This document shows, in pieces, positions 21,532 through 32,833 of a DNA stretch of 64,000 nt. Location of the stretch: contig NC_133330.1 of NCBI RefSeq assembly GCF_042186555.1, positions 169,295,266-169,359,265 of the forward strand. Direction: 5' to 3'. The notes beneath the pieces are model-generated. The model was not told the DNA's origin, made no database searches, and saw only the letters and a program-made list of their open reading frames with translations. The DNA is from Aquarana catesbeiana. Its lineage: Eukaryota > Chordata > Amphibia > Anura > Ranidae. A program made the position numbers and the translations under genes. Numbering within the stretch: position 1 is the first letter of the stretch; each line of letters starts with the position of its first letter.

Positions 21532-22119
21532 ATGCATATCACCGCCGGGCGATCAGGGGGCTAAACCTTTATTCGGTAATAAACGGCGGGTGCCCTGACA
21601 CTATAAAAAATAAACAAACTAACCACCGTCACCTGTAACAGTTATACGGTGATCAGTGGTGAAAGGGTTAACTAGGGGGCCATCAAGGGGTTAAAACATT
21701 TATTCGGTAGTATATGGGGGTCCCTGTCGCTATAAAACGCTGACGGGGAACCTAAATATTTAGGTCCCTAACTAGCGTCACCAGCGACACTAATACAGCG
21801 ATCAGAAAAATGATCGCTTAGCGACACTGGTGACAGGGGGTGATCAAGGGGTTAAAACTTTATTAGGGGGGGTTAGGGGGGTATCCTAGACCTACAGGGG
21901 GGTAATACTAACTGTCCCAACACTGTAACTGTCACAAACTGACACCAATGCAGTAATCAAAAAAAAAAAAAAAAACTGCTGGTGTCAGTTTGTGACGGGG
22001 GGGGGGGTGGGTGACTGTGGGGGGATCGGGGGGCGATCGGGGGGGGGGGGGATCGGGGTGTTTTGTGTGCCTGGCATGTTCTACTGTGTGTGTGTAGTGT
22101 TGTGCACTCACATACCTGT

Positions 22120-22428
22120 CTTCTCTCCTCGGGCCGGAACGGAAATTACCGAGCCGAGGAGAGATGACATCATTTCCTTTGCTGCTGTTTAGCATACAGC
22201 AGCAAAGGAATGATGTGATTGGCCGGCGGCGATCGCGAGGGGGGGCCACGAGCGGATGGCCTTCCCCTCATCTCCGATCGCCGTGGGACAAAAGACGACC
22301 GCCTCGGGCACCGGGGGGGGTCCGATCGGACCCCCCACGCGCGGAAGGCAAATCACGTATATGTACGTGATTTTGCCTGTCCGTGCCACCTTGCCGACGT
22401 AAATCGGCGTGAGGCGGTCGTCAAGTGG
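22120..22428. repeat. piggyBac right end with hairpins
   Basis: Two fold-backs, CTCTCCTCGG... (about 22124-22163) and TTCCTTTGCTGCTGT... (about 22174-22210), precede the terminal TCAAGTGG. Structured subterminal DNA, no ORF. Confidence 0.65.
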
Positions 22429-22432
22429 TTAA

Positions 22433-23180
22433 AGAGTGACACCCGGAAGGCATAGCAGCGGACCCTGTAAAAGATGACGACGTCAGACAACGTGGAAGCG
22501 TATCTAGCGTGTTTGAGCGGGTTGCAGCAAGGGAAGGGCTGCCTGATAAAGACTGGGCAGATGTACTGGCTCCTTTCCTGACCAGACTCCCAACAAGCGT
22601 ACTGTGACTTGGCCCCTGAATCAGCATGGGATTATAAGCTCCTGAAAGCAGAAATCCTAGCAAGGCTGGGAGTGACTGTCGCTTTAAGGGTGAACTGAGT
22701 ACATGGCTGGCATTTTGACCATGCGCAGCTCTATCACCTAATGCACTTGTTCCAAGATTGGCTGAAACCTGAGGAAAAGACACCCACTCAGATTGTGGAA
22801 AGAGTCGCACTGGACCGTTTCCTGCATGGACTACCCAGGGAGCTCCACCAATGGGTGTCTCAGTCCGAGCCTCAGTCCCTGGATGAGATGGCTGCTGCTG
22901 TTGAGCGTTATAGTTGTGCGGAAAAGTTCCAGGAGAGCCTCTCTGTGACAAGAGAGCTGGCCTATGTCAAAGAAGTGCATTCCAGCACCAGGGTAGCTTC
23001 CGGTGATCGCATGGTGGCTGCTCGGGGGTATAATACAACTGCCAGGAGCACCCCAGGACCTAAGCTTCCAGGGAACCGACAGAGGGAACCCCATGAGGTT
23101 CACTGTTGGTCCTGCCATCAACTGGGCTATCTGGTGGCCCAATGCTCAAGTTGGGAAGAACCAATGGAGTGGGACATGGG
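22433..23180 (+). pseudogene. gypsy gag C-terminal part: SCAN-like capsid and zinc knuckle
   Basis: This segment resumes gag after the piggyBac element. At 22741-22930 it reads LFQDWLKPEEKTPTQIVERV, DRFLHGLPRELHQWV and AAAVERY, the helical pattern of the SCAN domain and its Gmr1 gag ancestor. Near 23103-23145 a knuckle reads CWSCHQLGYLVAQC, with the expected histidine replaced by tyrosine. Frame changes occur before 22741. Confidence 0.72.
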
Positions 23181-23199
23181 TCGCCATGTATGCCCATGC

Positions 23200-23509
23200 A
23201 TTATGTGCTGCAACCTGCCTGAATCCACATGAGTGTGTGGTGCGGTTCAATGGACAGGAGGTGGTAGCGCTCCTTGACTCTGAGAGTGTTGTCACCCTGC
23301 TCCGATTGGACAGGTTGCCAAGAAAGCTGGTACCAAGGGAACAGGTCGGGATCATCTGTGTGCATGGTGATGTTAAAAACTATCCGGTGACCTACGTGAC
23401 CCTGTGTACACCAGCAGGAACGGCTACACTAAAAATTTGGGTTGTTCCCGGGATTACCTCACGACTTACTAATCGGGCAAGACTGCCCCATGTTTTGGGA
23501 CTTGTATGA
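23200..23509 (+). pseudogene. gypsy aspartic protease, active-site changed
   Basis: FNGQEVVALLDSESVVTLL has the protease context, but the usual D-S/T-G is DSE, losing the glycine. Hydrophobic strands such as ATLKIWVVPG follow. Probably inactive. Confidence 0.65.
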
Positions 23510-23699
23510 TCAAAAGCTCAAAGGTTTGGGGGTTTCCCCCAAAGGCAAGAACCCACAGAGGTGGTAAATAATACTGTGTTGCAGGAGGTTGTTACTAAGG
23601 ATCAGTACCAGGTTGCTGAACATACAGGAAGTGAGCCCTGTCCCCTGGAGACATTTCCTGACAGACTCCATGGCAGCCGGGCCTAACCTCAGTAATTTA

Positions 23700-24468
23700 A
23701 CATAATGTCATCACAGACCCTGGCGGTCGAGTAAACCTCAAACCCTACCACATACCCAAAGCTCGCCGGAATATTATCTCGGCCGAGCTTAAGAGTATGT
23801 TGGACCTTGGGATCATTGAGGAGTCTTCAAGTAGCTGGTCCAGCCCTATAGTCCTTGTACCCAAGCCAAATGGAACCTGGCGGTTCTGCAATGACTTTCG
23901 CAAGTTAAATGAAGTCTCCAAGCCAGACACGTATCCCATGCCCCGGGTGGATGAGTTAATTGAGAGATTAGGACCGGCCTGGTACATCACCACTCCTGAC
24001 TTGACCAAGGGATGTTGGCAAATCCCGCTTTCCCCAGAGGCTTCTCAGGAGCCTATCTTGATGACATTGTTTAGTCAGGACTGGAGAAGTGACTTATCGA
24101 AGGTCCAGTTGGTCTTGGATGCGATCCAAAGGGCGGGGTTCACAGTCAACCCGGAAAAGAGCAAGCTTGGGTTGGAGGAAGCTCGCTAACTGGGGCATGT
24201 TGTAGGCAGGGGCATGATTAAACCCCAACTAAACAAGGTTGAGGCTATGCAGAAATGGCCCTGTCCACTCACAAAGAAACTGGTGCATTCTTTCCTTGGC
24301 ATTGTGGGCTATTATAGGAGGTTTGTCCCCAACTTTGCCAGTCTAGCAGTGCCTCTGACTGATCTCACCAAAGGAAAGAACGCAACTGTTGTTCAGTGGA
24401 GTGCAGAAGCAGCGTTCTGCAGGTTGAAGCAAGCTTTGTGCCAAGAACCAGTGTTGGTAGCTCCCGAC
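23700..24468 (+). pseudogene. gypsy reverse transcriptase to RNase H, active site deleted
   Basis: Fingers and palm motifs are clear: GIIEESSSSWSSPIVLVPK, WRFCNDFRKLNEV, PMPRVDELIERLG, and DLTKGCWQIPLS. The next stretch jumps from PEASQEP to ILMTLFSQDW, so the segment holding the catalytic YLDD box is missing. A stop at 24187 precedes KPQLNKVEAMQKWP and FLGIVGYYRRFVPNFA, then the start of RNase H. The coding sequence ends at the hAT end at 24469. Confidence 0.8.
24461..24468. repeat. left target site of hAT copy 1
   Basis: CTCCCGAC precedes the hAT end TAGGGATGAGC. Its expected partner is not in the window because the right end of this copy is missing. Confidence 0.4.
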
Positions 24469-24599
24469 TAGGGATGAGCTTCGTGTTCGAATCGAACCCA
24501 TGTTCGATTCGAACATCGGCTGTTCGATCGTTCGTCGAATTGCAAATAATATGGGCCGTTCGTGCCAAATTCGTGTGGCACATCACGGCCCATAATTCA

Positions 24600-24770
24600 C
24601 TGCGGCATTGCAGTGCATTGCTGGCTGATGATTGGCCAAGCATGCACTATGACCCGCATGCTTGGCCAATCACAGCGCCGTCGGTAGAGAGAGCTGCAAT
24701 TGGCCAAAGCCAGGGTGGCTTTGGCCAATTATGGCTTAGGGGGTTTAGAACACGCCCCACACTATATAAG
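24600..24770 (+). promoter_or_regulatory. hAT promoter: TATA box with CCAAT fold-backs
   Basis: TATATAAG (24763-24770) follows a CACGCCCCACAC element and three pairs of GGCCAAT/ATTGGCC words arranged as inverted repeats. The same layout occurs in copy 2 (TATTTAAG at 37630-37637), supporting a real promoter. Confidence 0.5.
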
Positions 24771-24902
24771 GTTGCCTGCACGGCGGCCCTGTGTAGTGTG
24801 TTCCGGCGTGCTTAGAGAGAGAGAGAGAGAGACAGTGTCATTTAATTTGAGTTAGCTAGATTAGGCAGGACAGTCAGTGAGTTAGCTGCACTTACAGTGT
24901 AT

Positions 24903-24907
<5 letters not shown>

Positions 24908-24948
<41 letters not shown>

Positions 24949-24978
24949 TCCCAGGTATTGCATATATATATATATATA
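24908..24978. repeat. (TA)n microsatellite, two blocks
   Basis: TA tracts at about 24908-24946 and 24962-24978 in the 5' leader of the hAT element. Confidence 0.95.
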
Positions 24979-25139
24979 CACTGTATTCAGTTTAGCTAGA
25001 TCCGTTCCTGTTATCTTCCTACTGACAGGCAGGCTTGTCTTGTTACAGTATTTACAGCTACCTGAAGAAAATTGCTGGTGTTCTTTTGATCCTATTAGTA
25101 CCACAGTCAGGCAGCTAGACTATTTACAGTTAGTGTAGT

Positions 25140-26190
25140 GCGTCCTCCTCACAGTGTTTAGTTAAAGCTACAAGTTAGTCTAGTGTGACCTCTGCACAGT
25201 GTTCAGCTAAAACTAAAAGTTAGTGTAGTGCACAGTGTTCAGCTAAAGCTACAAGTTAGGGTAGTGCGTCCTCCTCACAGTGTTCAGCTAAAGCTACAAG
25301 TTTAGTGTGACCTCTGCACAGTGTTCAGCTAAAGCTACAAGTTAGGGCAGTGCGTCCTGCTCAGTGTTCAGCTAAAACTACAAGTTAGTGTAGTGCGACC
25401 TCTGCACAGTCTTCAGCTAAAGCTACAAGTTAGTGTAGTGCGTCCTCCTCAGTGTTCAGCTAAAACTACAAGTTAGTGTAGTGCGACCTCTGCACAGTGT
25501 TCAGCTAAAGCTACAAGTTAGTGTAGTGCGTCCTCCTCACAGTGTTCAGCTAAAGCTACAAGTTAGTGTAGTGAGACCTCTGCACAGTGTTCAGCTAAAG
25601 CTACAAGTTAGTGTAGTGCGTCCTGCTCACAGTGTTCAGCTAAAACTACAAGTTAGTGTAGTGCGACCTCTGCACAGTGTTCAGCTAAAGCTACAAGTTA
25701 GTGTAGTGCGTCCTTCTCACAGTGTTCAGCTAAAGCTACAAGTTAGTGTAGTGTGTCCTCCTCAGTGTTCAGCTAAAGCTACAAGTTAGTTTAGTGCGTC
25801 CTTCTCACAGTGTTCAGCTAAAGCTACAAGTTAGTTTAGTGTGACCTCTGCAGTGTGTTCAGCTAAAGCTACAAGTTAGGGTAGTGTGTCCTCCTCACAG
25901 TGTTCAGCTAAAGCTACAAGTTGGTGTAGTGTGTCCTCCTCACAATGTTCAGCGAAAACTACAAGTTAGTGTAGTGCGACCTCTGCACAGTGTTCAGCTA
26001 AAGCTACAAGTTAGTGTAGTGCGTCCTCTGAACAGTGTTCAGCTAAAACTACAAGTTAGTGTAATGTGACCTCTGCACAGTGTTCAGCTAAAGCTACAAG
26101 TTAGTGTAGTGCGTCCTCTGAACAGCGTTCAGCTAAACCTACAAGTTATTTTTTTGCGAGCTCTGCACAGTGTTCAGCTAAAGCTACCTG
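25140..26190 (+). repeat. 45-bp minisatellite in the hAT leader, about 23 units
   Basis: The unit contains CAGTGTTCAGCTAAAGCTAC, then AAGTTAGTGTAGTGCG and a CTC-rich variable end. Because 45 is a multiple of three, a frame of 15-residue repeats stays open by chance. I treat the ORF as an artefact. Confidence 0.9.
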
Positions 26191-26253
26191 TAGAAGGTTG
26201 GTGGTGTTTTCCTGATCCTATCACTACCACAGGCAGCTAAATAAGCCATTAGT

Positions 26254-29200
26254 ATGTCTGGAAGGCCAACAAGGAGAGGCAGACAGTCACAAGCCAATAA
26301 AAGAGGGCAAGCAGGCTTTGTGTCTAGAGGCAACAGCGCTGGTCGTGAAGACAGTGCATCCTCATCAGCACGTGCCGTGGGACATGCTTGGCCTTTTTTC
26401 CGGCAGCTGGCCATGTGCGGATGACCAAGCCGTCCTCATTCTCCTCATCCTCTCTTACCCATGCTCAGGGTACTTTGGCAAAGCAGCGGCCTCTTCCCTC
26501 GGCTCAATGTCATCTGTGACTCCTTACCTAGCCCCACCATGTCCTCCTGAGGAGTCCCTCGAACTGTTTGACCACAGTGTTGGGTACATGCTCCAGGAGC
26601 ATGCCCAGTGTTTTGAAGGCTCTGATGATGATACTGAGCTAGATGAAGGCAGTAACGTGAGCACGGACAGAGGGGGTGCCCAAGAAGGACAGCAATCTGG
26701 CAGTCATGCTCCCCCTGCTGCAGCATACTGCCAGGTTTGCTCCAGTGATGAGGAGGGAGGGGATGATGAGGTCACTGACTCAACGTGGGTGCCTGATAGG
26801 AGAGAGGAGGAGGAGGAGGAGGCACATCACCGAGGCAGGATGCCCTCCAGGGGCCAGCCTAAGGGCAGCACACTGACTGCATCACACCCCAAAGCTCCGC
26901 ATTTGCAGGGCGCTGCAGTCTCTGCGTGTTATTCAAAAAGTTCTTTGGTGTGGGCCTTTTTTGAGACGAGTGCATCAGATCGCACCGCTGCTATTTGCAA
27001 CATATGTCTCAAGCGTATCTCGCGTGGCCAAAACATCTCCCGCTTGGGCACCACATGCTTGACCAGACATATGTTGACCTGCCATGCAGTTCGTTGGCAA
27101 GCGTATCTAAAAGACCCACACCAAAGAACAAAGAGGACCTCTCCTTGCTCCTCATCAGGTGAGATCCCCAACCCCACTATACCTTCAGTCCTCTCTGAGA
27201 CCTGCACTGAGAGGAATGAAGGTGTAGAATTAGGTGTGTCACAGCCAAGTACTTGTGGGCAATCTGCTTTCGGTACACCGACGTCAGATTGTACCAGGCA
27301 AATTTCCCTGCCCCAGCTGCTGCACCGCCGAAAGAAGTTCGCTCCCAGCCATCCACATGCCCAGCGGTTGAATGATAGCTTGGCTAAATTGCTAGCACTT
27401 CAACTGCTGCCTTTTCAGTTGGTAGACTCTGCCCCCTTCCGTGAGTTTGTGGAATGTGCCGTTCCTCAGTGGCAGGTACCCAAACGCCACTTTTTCTCAC
27501 GGAAGGCGATTCCGGCTCTCTACCGGCATGTGGAAGGCAATGTTTTGGCCTCGCTGGACAGGGCGGTCAGCGGTAAGGTGCATATTACCGCTGACTTATG
27601 GTCCAGCAGGCATGAACAGGGACGTTACCTAACTTTCACCGCGCATTGGGTGACTCTGCTGGCAGCTGGGAAGGATGCAGGACAAGGTGCAGTAGTGTTG
27701 GAATTTGTTCTGCCACCATGCCACTACTAATGATTGTGACACACCTCTCTCCTCCACCCCCACCTCTTCTTCCTCCATGGCTTCTTCCTGTGATTTGTCC
27801 TTGGAACCAGCGGTGCTCCGTAGGCGTTCAAGGGGCTACGCAGGTATGCAGGCCAAAAAATGCCATGCGGTGCTTGAGCTGGTGTGCTTGGGGGACAGGA
27901 GCCACACTGGGGCAGAGGTTCTGTCAGCTCTGCAGGGGCAGGTTCAGAGTTGGTTGACGCCACGCCAACTTAAGGCAGGAATGGTGGTTTGCGACAATGG
28001 CACCAACCTCCTCTCTGCCCTCCGACAGGGTCAAATGATCCATGTGCCCTGTTTGGCTCACGTCCTTAACTTGGTGGTACAGCGGTTCTTGGGCAGGTAC
28101 CTGGGCTTATAGGATGTCCTGAGACAGGCCAGGAAAGTCTGTGTGCATTTCTGGCGGTCATATAATGCCAGTGCTCGGCTGGCGGACCTCCAAAAGGAGT
28201 TTAACCTGCCCAAGAACTGCCTAATCTGTGACATGCCCACCAGGTGGAACTCAACATTGGCCATGCTGCAGCGGCTGCACACGCAGCAGAGGGCCATCAA
28301 TGAGTACCTGTGCGACTATGGCACCAGGACAGGGTCAGGGGAGCTTGGTTTTTTTCCCCATGCCAGTGGGCCATGATCAGAGATGCATGCACTGTCCTAT
28401 CACCATTTGAGGAGGCCACGAGGATAGTGAGCAGTGACAGTGCATGCATCAGTGACACTGTCCCCCTTGTCCACCTGTTGGAGCACACGCTGCATGGAAT
28501 AATGGACAGGGCACTTGAGGCAGAACAGAGGCAGGAAGAGGAGGACTTCCTTAGCTCTCAAGGCCCCCTTTATCCAGACAGTGTTCCTGCGTGCCCGCCG
28601 ATCACACAGGAAGAGGAGGATGAGGAGGAGGAGGAGGATTGTGTCAGTATGGAGGTGGAGCCTGGCACTCAGCATGAGCAGCAGTCTTTAAGGGATCAGT
28701 CCCAAGAAACACATGGACTTGTACGTGGCTGGGAGGAGGTGGCTGCGGACCATGTCGTCCTTAGTGACCCAGAGGACTCTGGACTGAATGCCTCAGCAAA
28801 CCTATGCTGCATGGCCTCCCTGATCCTGCAAAGCCTGCGTAAGGATCCTCGTATTCGTGGTATCAAGGAGAAGGACCAATACTGGCTGGCAACCCTCCTT
28901 GATCCACGTTACAAGGGTAAGGTTGCGGACCTTATCTTGCCGTCGCAGAGGGAGCAGAGGATGAAACATCTTCAGGAGGCCTTGCAGAAAGGTCTGTGCA
29001 ACGCGCTTCCAGAGACTGGGAGGTTACAAACTCCTGTTTCTGTACAACGTGTTGCTGAGGCTTCGGTCAGTCAAAGAAGGAGCGGTGGAGAAGGTGGCCG
29101 CCTGACCGATGCGCTCAGACAATTTTTTAGTCCACAGCCCCAAGGTATGATTGGTTCCAGCAACCATCGCCAGCGTCTGTTTTACATGGTGCAGGAATAC

Positions 29201-29436
29201 CTAGGGGCAAGATCTGACTTGAAACCTTTACCACCGAAAATCCTCTGGGTTACTGGGTCTTGAGGATGGATCACTGGCCAGAGCTTGCACAGTATGCAAT
29301 TGAGCTACTGGCCTGTCCTGAATCCAGCGTTCTTTCGGAACGCACATTCAGTGCTGCTGGAGGCTTTGTAACCAAACACAGGGCGCGTCTGTCCACCGAC
29401 TCGGTCGATCGACTGACCTTCACAAAGATGAAATAG
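26254..29436 (+). pseudogene. hAT transposase with BED zinc finger and hATC domain, copy 1
   Basis: A natural start is ATG 26254 (MSGRPTRRGRQS); the frame then shifts. In the long frame 26318-27730, which opens at TTG and is not a true start, an acidic region precedes a BED finger near residues 205-256 with C227, C230, H251 and H256. The RNase H-like catalytic region follows: ITADLWSSRHEQ (first Asp), VVCDNGTNLL (second Asp, frame 27705-28112), then MPTRWNST. The dimerisation domain hATC is at 29270-29436 (SSVLSERTFSAAGGFV, then RLSTDSVDRL). It would cut and paste the element. At least four frame changes or stops disable it. It is nearly full length, unlike copy 2. Confidence 0.85.
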
Positions 29437-29615
29437 TCTTGGATCACCACCAGCTACCAAGCACCTGATGCTGATGTAACCGAATAATTTTTTTTGAAAT
29501 CTCAGATCCCTTCAAAGACTGCCTATGCTGATGCTGAGTGACTATCCTGAGTAATTATCCTCTTCCTCCTCAATGATCACGCTGATAGCTTGTAAGAACA
29601 TTTTTGGTTCTGGGC

Positions 29616-29905
29616 GCCGCCACCAGTGCCTAAGGCCCAATTTTTCAGCCCCTGTTTAACAGGGGCGTGTAATTACAATTTTTGATGCAATACTTTGCAG
29701 CAGGGCTCCTTCCTGCGTTCCAACTAGAGTATCTGTGAGGGGTTGCAGTGTTGTGGCACCAGCACCTGTGCCTAAGGCCTAATTTTTCAGCCCCTGTTTA
29801 ACAGGGGCATGTAATTACAATTTTGATGCAATACTTTGCAGCAGGGCTCGTTCCTGCGTTCCAACTAGAGTATCTGTAAGGGGTTGCAGTATTGTGGCAC
29901 CAGCA
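29616..29905 (+). repeat. 141-bp subterminal repeats of the hAT element, about two units
   Basis: Each unit starts near CACCAG.ACC.GTGCCTAA and contains the palindrome CCCCTGTTTAACAGGGG. Copy 2 has about five units. Confidence 0.85.
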
Positions 29906-30342
29906 CCGACAACAAAATCCTAGGATTTTTTCCGACGGATGTTGGCTCAAACTTGTTTTGCGTACACACGGTCGCACAAAGTTGTCGGAATTTCCCATCG
30001 CCAAGAACGCGGTGACGTCAAGCACGTACGACGAGACTAGAAAAGGCCAGTTCAGAACCAAGCGCGGCACCCTTTGGGCTCCTTTTGCTAATCTCGTGTT
30101 AGTAAAAGTTTGGTGAGAGACGATTTGCGCTTTTTCAGACTCGTGGTTTTCAGATCGTTTTCTGCTGTTCAGTTTGTGCTTGTAGGTTTGTATCTGCTCT
30201 TCAGTGCATGCAGCAAGTACCATTGACTTGTCAGTGTGTTCTTGTTCGTTCGTTACTGTTTTTTCAGGTCGCTCTTCACAGGCCTTGCTGTTCTTCAGTG
30301 CGTTCTGTTACTTCGTTCTGAGCAGCCAACCGTTTTCTAGCC

Positions 30343-30726
30343 ATGTTGCGTATACGTACTCCTCGTAGAGTTCATGCTGTGCGGGGGCTTAGTGTTGGGG
30401 TCCTGACCTTGACACAAGTCCAGTCCATAAACAGGGTGGGGAGGAGTTCATGGACCAAGAATTGGTTGCTTCAGCATGACCAGTTCTGTCATATGCCTTT
30501 GCTCCGTGAGATCCGTGAGAATAATCATTTCTCCGGATGACGGACCCCGTATTTCACCGTTTGTTGGCTTTGCTGACCCCCTATATCAGCAGGCAGAATA
30601 CCTGCATGAGGCAAGCCATCACTCCGGAGCAGAGGCTCGTTGCCACCCTGCGGTACTTAGCGACGGGGAGAAGCCTGCAGGACCTGTTCTGCCATCATCC
30701 AGGTCCTGCAGAAGGAGTATATTAAG
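30343..30726 (+). pseudogene. Harbinger transposase exon 1, copy 1
   Basis: From ATG 30343 it matches exon 1 of copy 2 (MLRIRTPRRVHAVRG). It has lost a block near codon 61, shifting the frame, and another of about 60 bases near the end. A donor GTAACA follows at 30727. Confidence 0.75.
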
Positions 30727-31589
30727 GTAACATTTTTATCCTTTAATATCACATTTTATTGTATATAATGTTTGCTAATATATTGTATTTCTTTCCTCAT
30801 TCCCTAATTACCATGATTGTAATATGCTGTGAATGTCCCCTTTGTCCTCATGCATGCTGGATTTTTATGTAATTTTTTTTTTGGTCCTTCATACTTATTT
30901 GCCTTCACTTACCTCCCCAGCATGGTCTCCTGCCCCTATATTCACCTCATGTAGTCACTTAACAATGTATTTTATCAGCTCCATAGTAGTGCTTTACCCC
31001 AAACACCCCTAAAATGTTTTTAAATGTGATTTGTGCTTTAAATTCAGGCAGAGTGCCAGAGGCTTTTTTTGGGGGGTACCCAAATCATTTGGAGCCCTCC
31101 CTCCCCCAACTGCTAAGTCAGCTGATACCAATTCTTTATCTATCCTCTGTATCCTCTGAAAGCCTGTATGCTTTCAAATGGTACTGTTTCAAGTTTTTGT
31201 ATCTTATTATTATCTTGATAGGTAATAGCAGAATGTCCAAATGTGCTCAAATGTGTACAGTGTGTATTTATATCTTTGTATTATGACACTTCTTACCTGT
31301 CCAGTGGGCTGCCAATAGTGTAACTAAGGAGGGGCTGTTCCAAGTAATACACATTATTTAGGCATTCATCTCTCAATGAAGTGGAGAGGGTTACCTGTCT
31401 AAGAGCCCCCCCCCATAATGTTAGAAATGGCCCATGAGAGGGGGGGGGGAATATGATAGGTGTACCCTATACTTTGGTCTTTAAAAATTCCCATAAATCA
31501 ATGTTATCTTGATGTTGGCCAAGAATGTTTGTGTCTAATCTGCTTTCCATGTTTATGTGCAAAAAGCCTAATTTTTTTTTCCTCAAGAG

Positions 31590-32087
31590 TTTCCTTCTAC
31601 GTCACAGGAATGACAGACTGTGGCCTCCCACTTTGCCCAGCGGTGGGACTTTCCTAACTGTGGAGGGGCAATTGATGGGAAACACGTCCACATCATCCCA
31701 CCACCCAACTCGGGGTCGTACTATTATAATTATAAGGGGTTCAATAGTATTGTGATGTTGGCGGTGGTGTCGGCTACTTATGAGTTCCTGTATGTGGACG
31801 TGGGGAAGAATGGACGGATGTCCAATGGTGGAGTCATCGCCCAGACCGAGTTCTACAGGCGTCTCCAGAATGGCAGCTTGGACTTGCCACCTCCAGATGT
31901 GGAAGGACTCCCATTCGTCTTCATTGCGGATGAAGCCTTTGCTCTGGGGGACCATGTTATGCGGCCATTTCCGATGAGGAACCTCACCCCGGACCAGAGG
32001 GTTTTTAATTACCATTTACTGCTTGTGTTTGTTTTAGCTGACCCTGACAGAAATGTGTGGAGTCCTGAAAATAGCGTGATTGTGTAA
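31590..32087 (+). pseudogene. Harbinger transposase exon 2, copy 1 (lacks catalytic Glu)
   Basis: The acceptor CTCAAGAG precedes FPSTSQE, a stop, then the DDE_Tnp_4 domain with GAIDGKHVH (first Asp) and LYVDVGKNG (second Asp). A deletion of roughly 0.4 kb joins RVFNYH to 3' non-coding sequence (LLLVFVLADPDRN), removing the VVENTFG region with the catalytic Glu. Inactive. Confidence 0.8.
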
Positions 32088-32104
32088 CCTTACAAAGCAC
32101 TGTT

Positions 32105-32201
32105 GGGTGTTATTTACTAAAGGCAAAGACACTTTGCACTACAAGTGCACTTGAAACTGCACTTGTAGTGCAAAGTGGATTTGCCCTTAGGAAATAACCC
32201 C
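32105..32201. repeat. hairpin between Harbinger genes
   Basis: GTTATTTACTAAAGGCAAAG and downstream bases pair with 32150-32201 to give a stem of about 40 bp around CTTGAAAC. The corresponding place in copy 2 (45745-45845) is a decayed version. Confidence 0.75.
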
Positions 32202-32543
32202 CATTGTCACAGAAAGCAGCAATTAGAGCACAACAAAAGTGTTGGAGCGTTGAGACAATAATCCACACATTCTTGATTAACCATCTTTTTAATACCTGCA
32301 CAATCACATGTGCATTTAGAAAAGGTTTTTAAAACAAACCAACATGTTTGTATAACAATTTTTGGGGTGGCATTAGAAAAAGTAGAAATGTCCATTTAAG
32401 ATAAAACAGGCATGTTTCAAACCAACAAGAAAGACACAAATCTTGAACTTACAAAGTTCACTTTTGGTAGAACTTGAAGGCAATATCAGACATGAGTATT
32501 TAGGAACTGTGTTTGATATTGCGTTCAGATGGGGTGAAGTCAC

Positions 32544-32772
32544 CCCAGGAAAAGCCAAATTTTGTAGATGCACACAAATTTACGAATGTCAACATGTGCT
32601 ACCTGCCGTCACGGGGGATCAAGGGACGTGTTTTGGGGGAGCAACCCCTTCCTCTCAGATACTTTATTATTGAGGAAAGGGTTGCACCCCCAAAACGCAT
32701 CCATTGATCTCCCGTGATGGCAGATAGCACATGTTGACACACTGTGTGCATCTTCAAAATTTGGCTTTTCTA
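32544..32772. repeat. about 105-bp inverted repeat downstream of the Myb-like gene
   Basis: Arms at about 32544-32650 and 32662-32772 are reverse complements containing AACATGTGCTA/TAGCACATGTT. The same structure is kept in copy 2 at about 46196-46420, so it belongs to the ancestral element. Confidence 0.75.
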
Positions 32773-32833
32773 CAATTCGACAAAAAATTTTAAAATTGTA
32801 GCACACCATAAAAGAAAGGGATTTGGAGGGGTT

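Larger units (their letters stand above)
17307..22428. mobile_element. piggyBac-type element, 5.1 kb, TTAA-flanked
   Basis: It is bounded by TTAA at 17303-17306 and 22429-22432 and has the inverted ends CCACTTGA and TCAAGTGG. It carries a minus-strand relic of the piggyBac transposase C-terminus, long internal inverted repeats and a 355-bp tandem duplication. A second left-type end, CCACTTGAAGAC, lies at 18859 after a degenerate TTCTAA. The element may therefore be two fused relatives. No intact transposase. Confidence 0.8.
16544..24468 (+). mobile_element. Ty3/gypsy retrotransposon with SCAN-like capsid, truncated
   Basis: A 5' LTR is followed on the plus strand by gag, protease, RT and the start of RNase H. 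Gag is interrupted by a piggyBac element (17307-22428) and the 3' part is lost at the hAT end at 24469. The capsid region resembles the SCAN domain, which was derived from Gmr1-like gypsy elements. Stops, a changed protease triad and a missing RT active site show it is dead. Confidence 0.8.
24469..29905 (+). mobile_element. hAT transposon copy 1, left portion
   Basis: It starts with TAGGGATGAGC and shares promoter, transposase and 141-bp subterminal repeats with the complete copy at 37335-51255. It runs into a Harbinger element at 29906; its right terminal repeat was not found before 64000. Confidence 0.85.

Noticed and set aside
22021..22052. G-rich tracts as a telomere-like or replication feature
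   Set aside because: They are short guanine runs inside the piggyBac right end with no TTAGGG periodicity.
25481..26069. 15-residue tandem repeat protein
   Set aside because: Produced by a 45-bp minisatellite in a transposon leader; no start context, neighbours or conserved variation.
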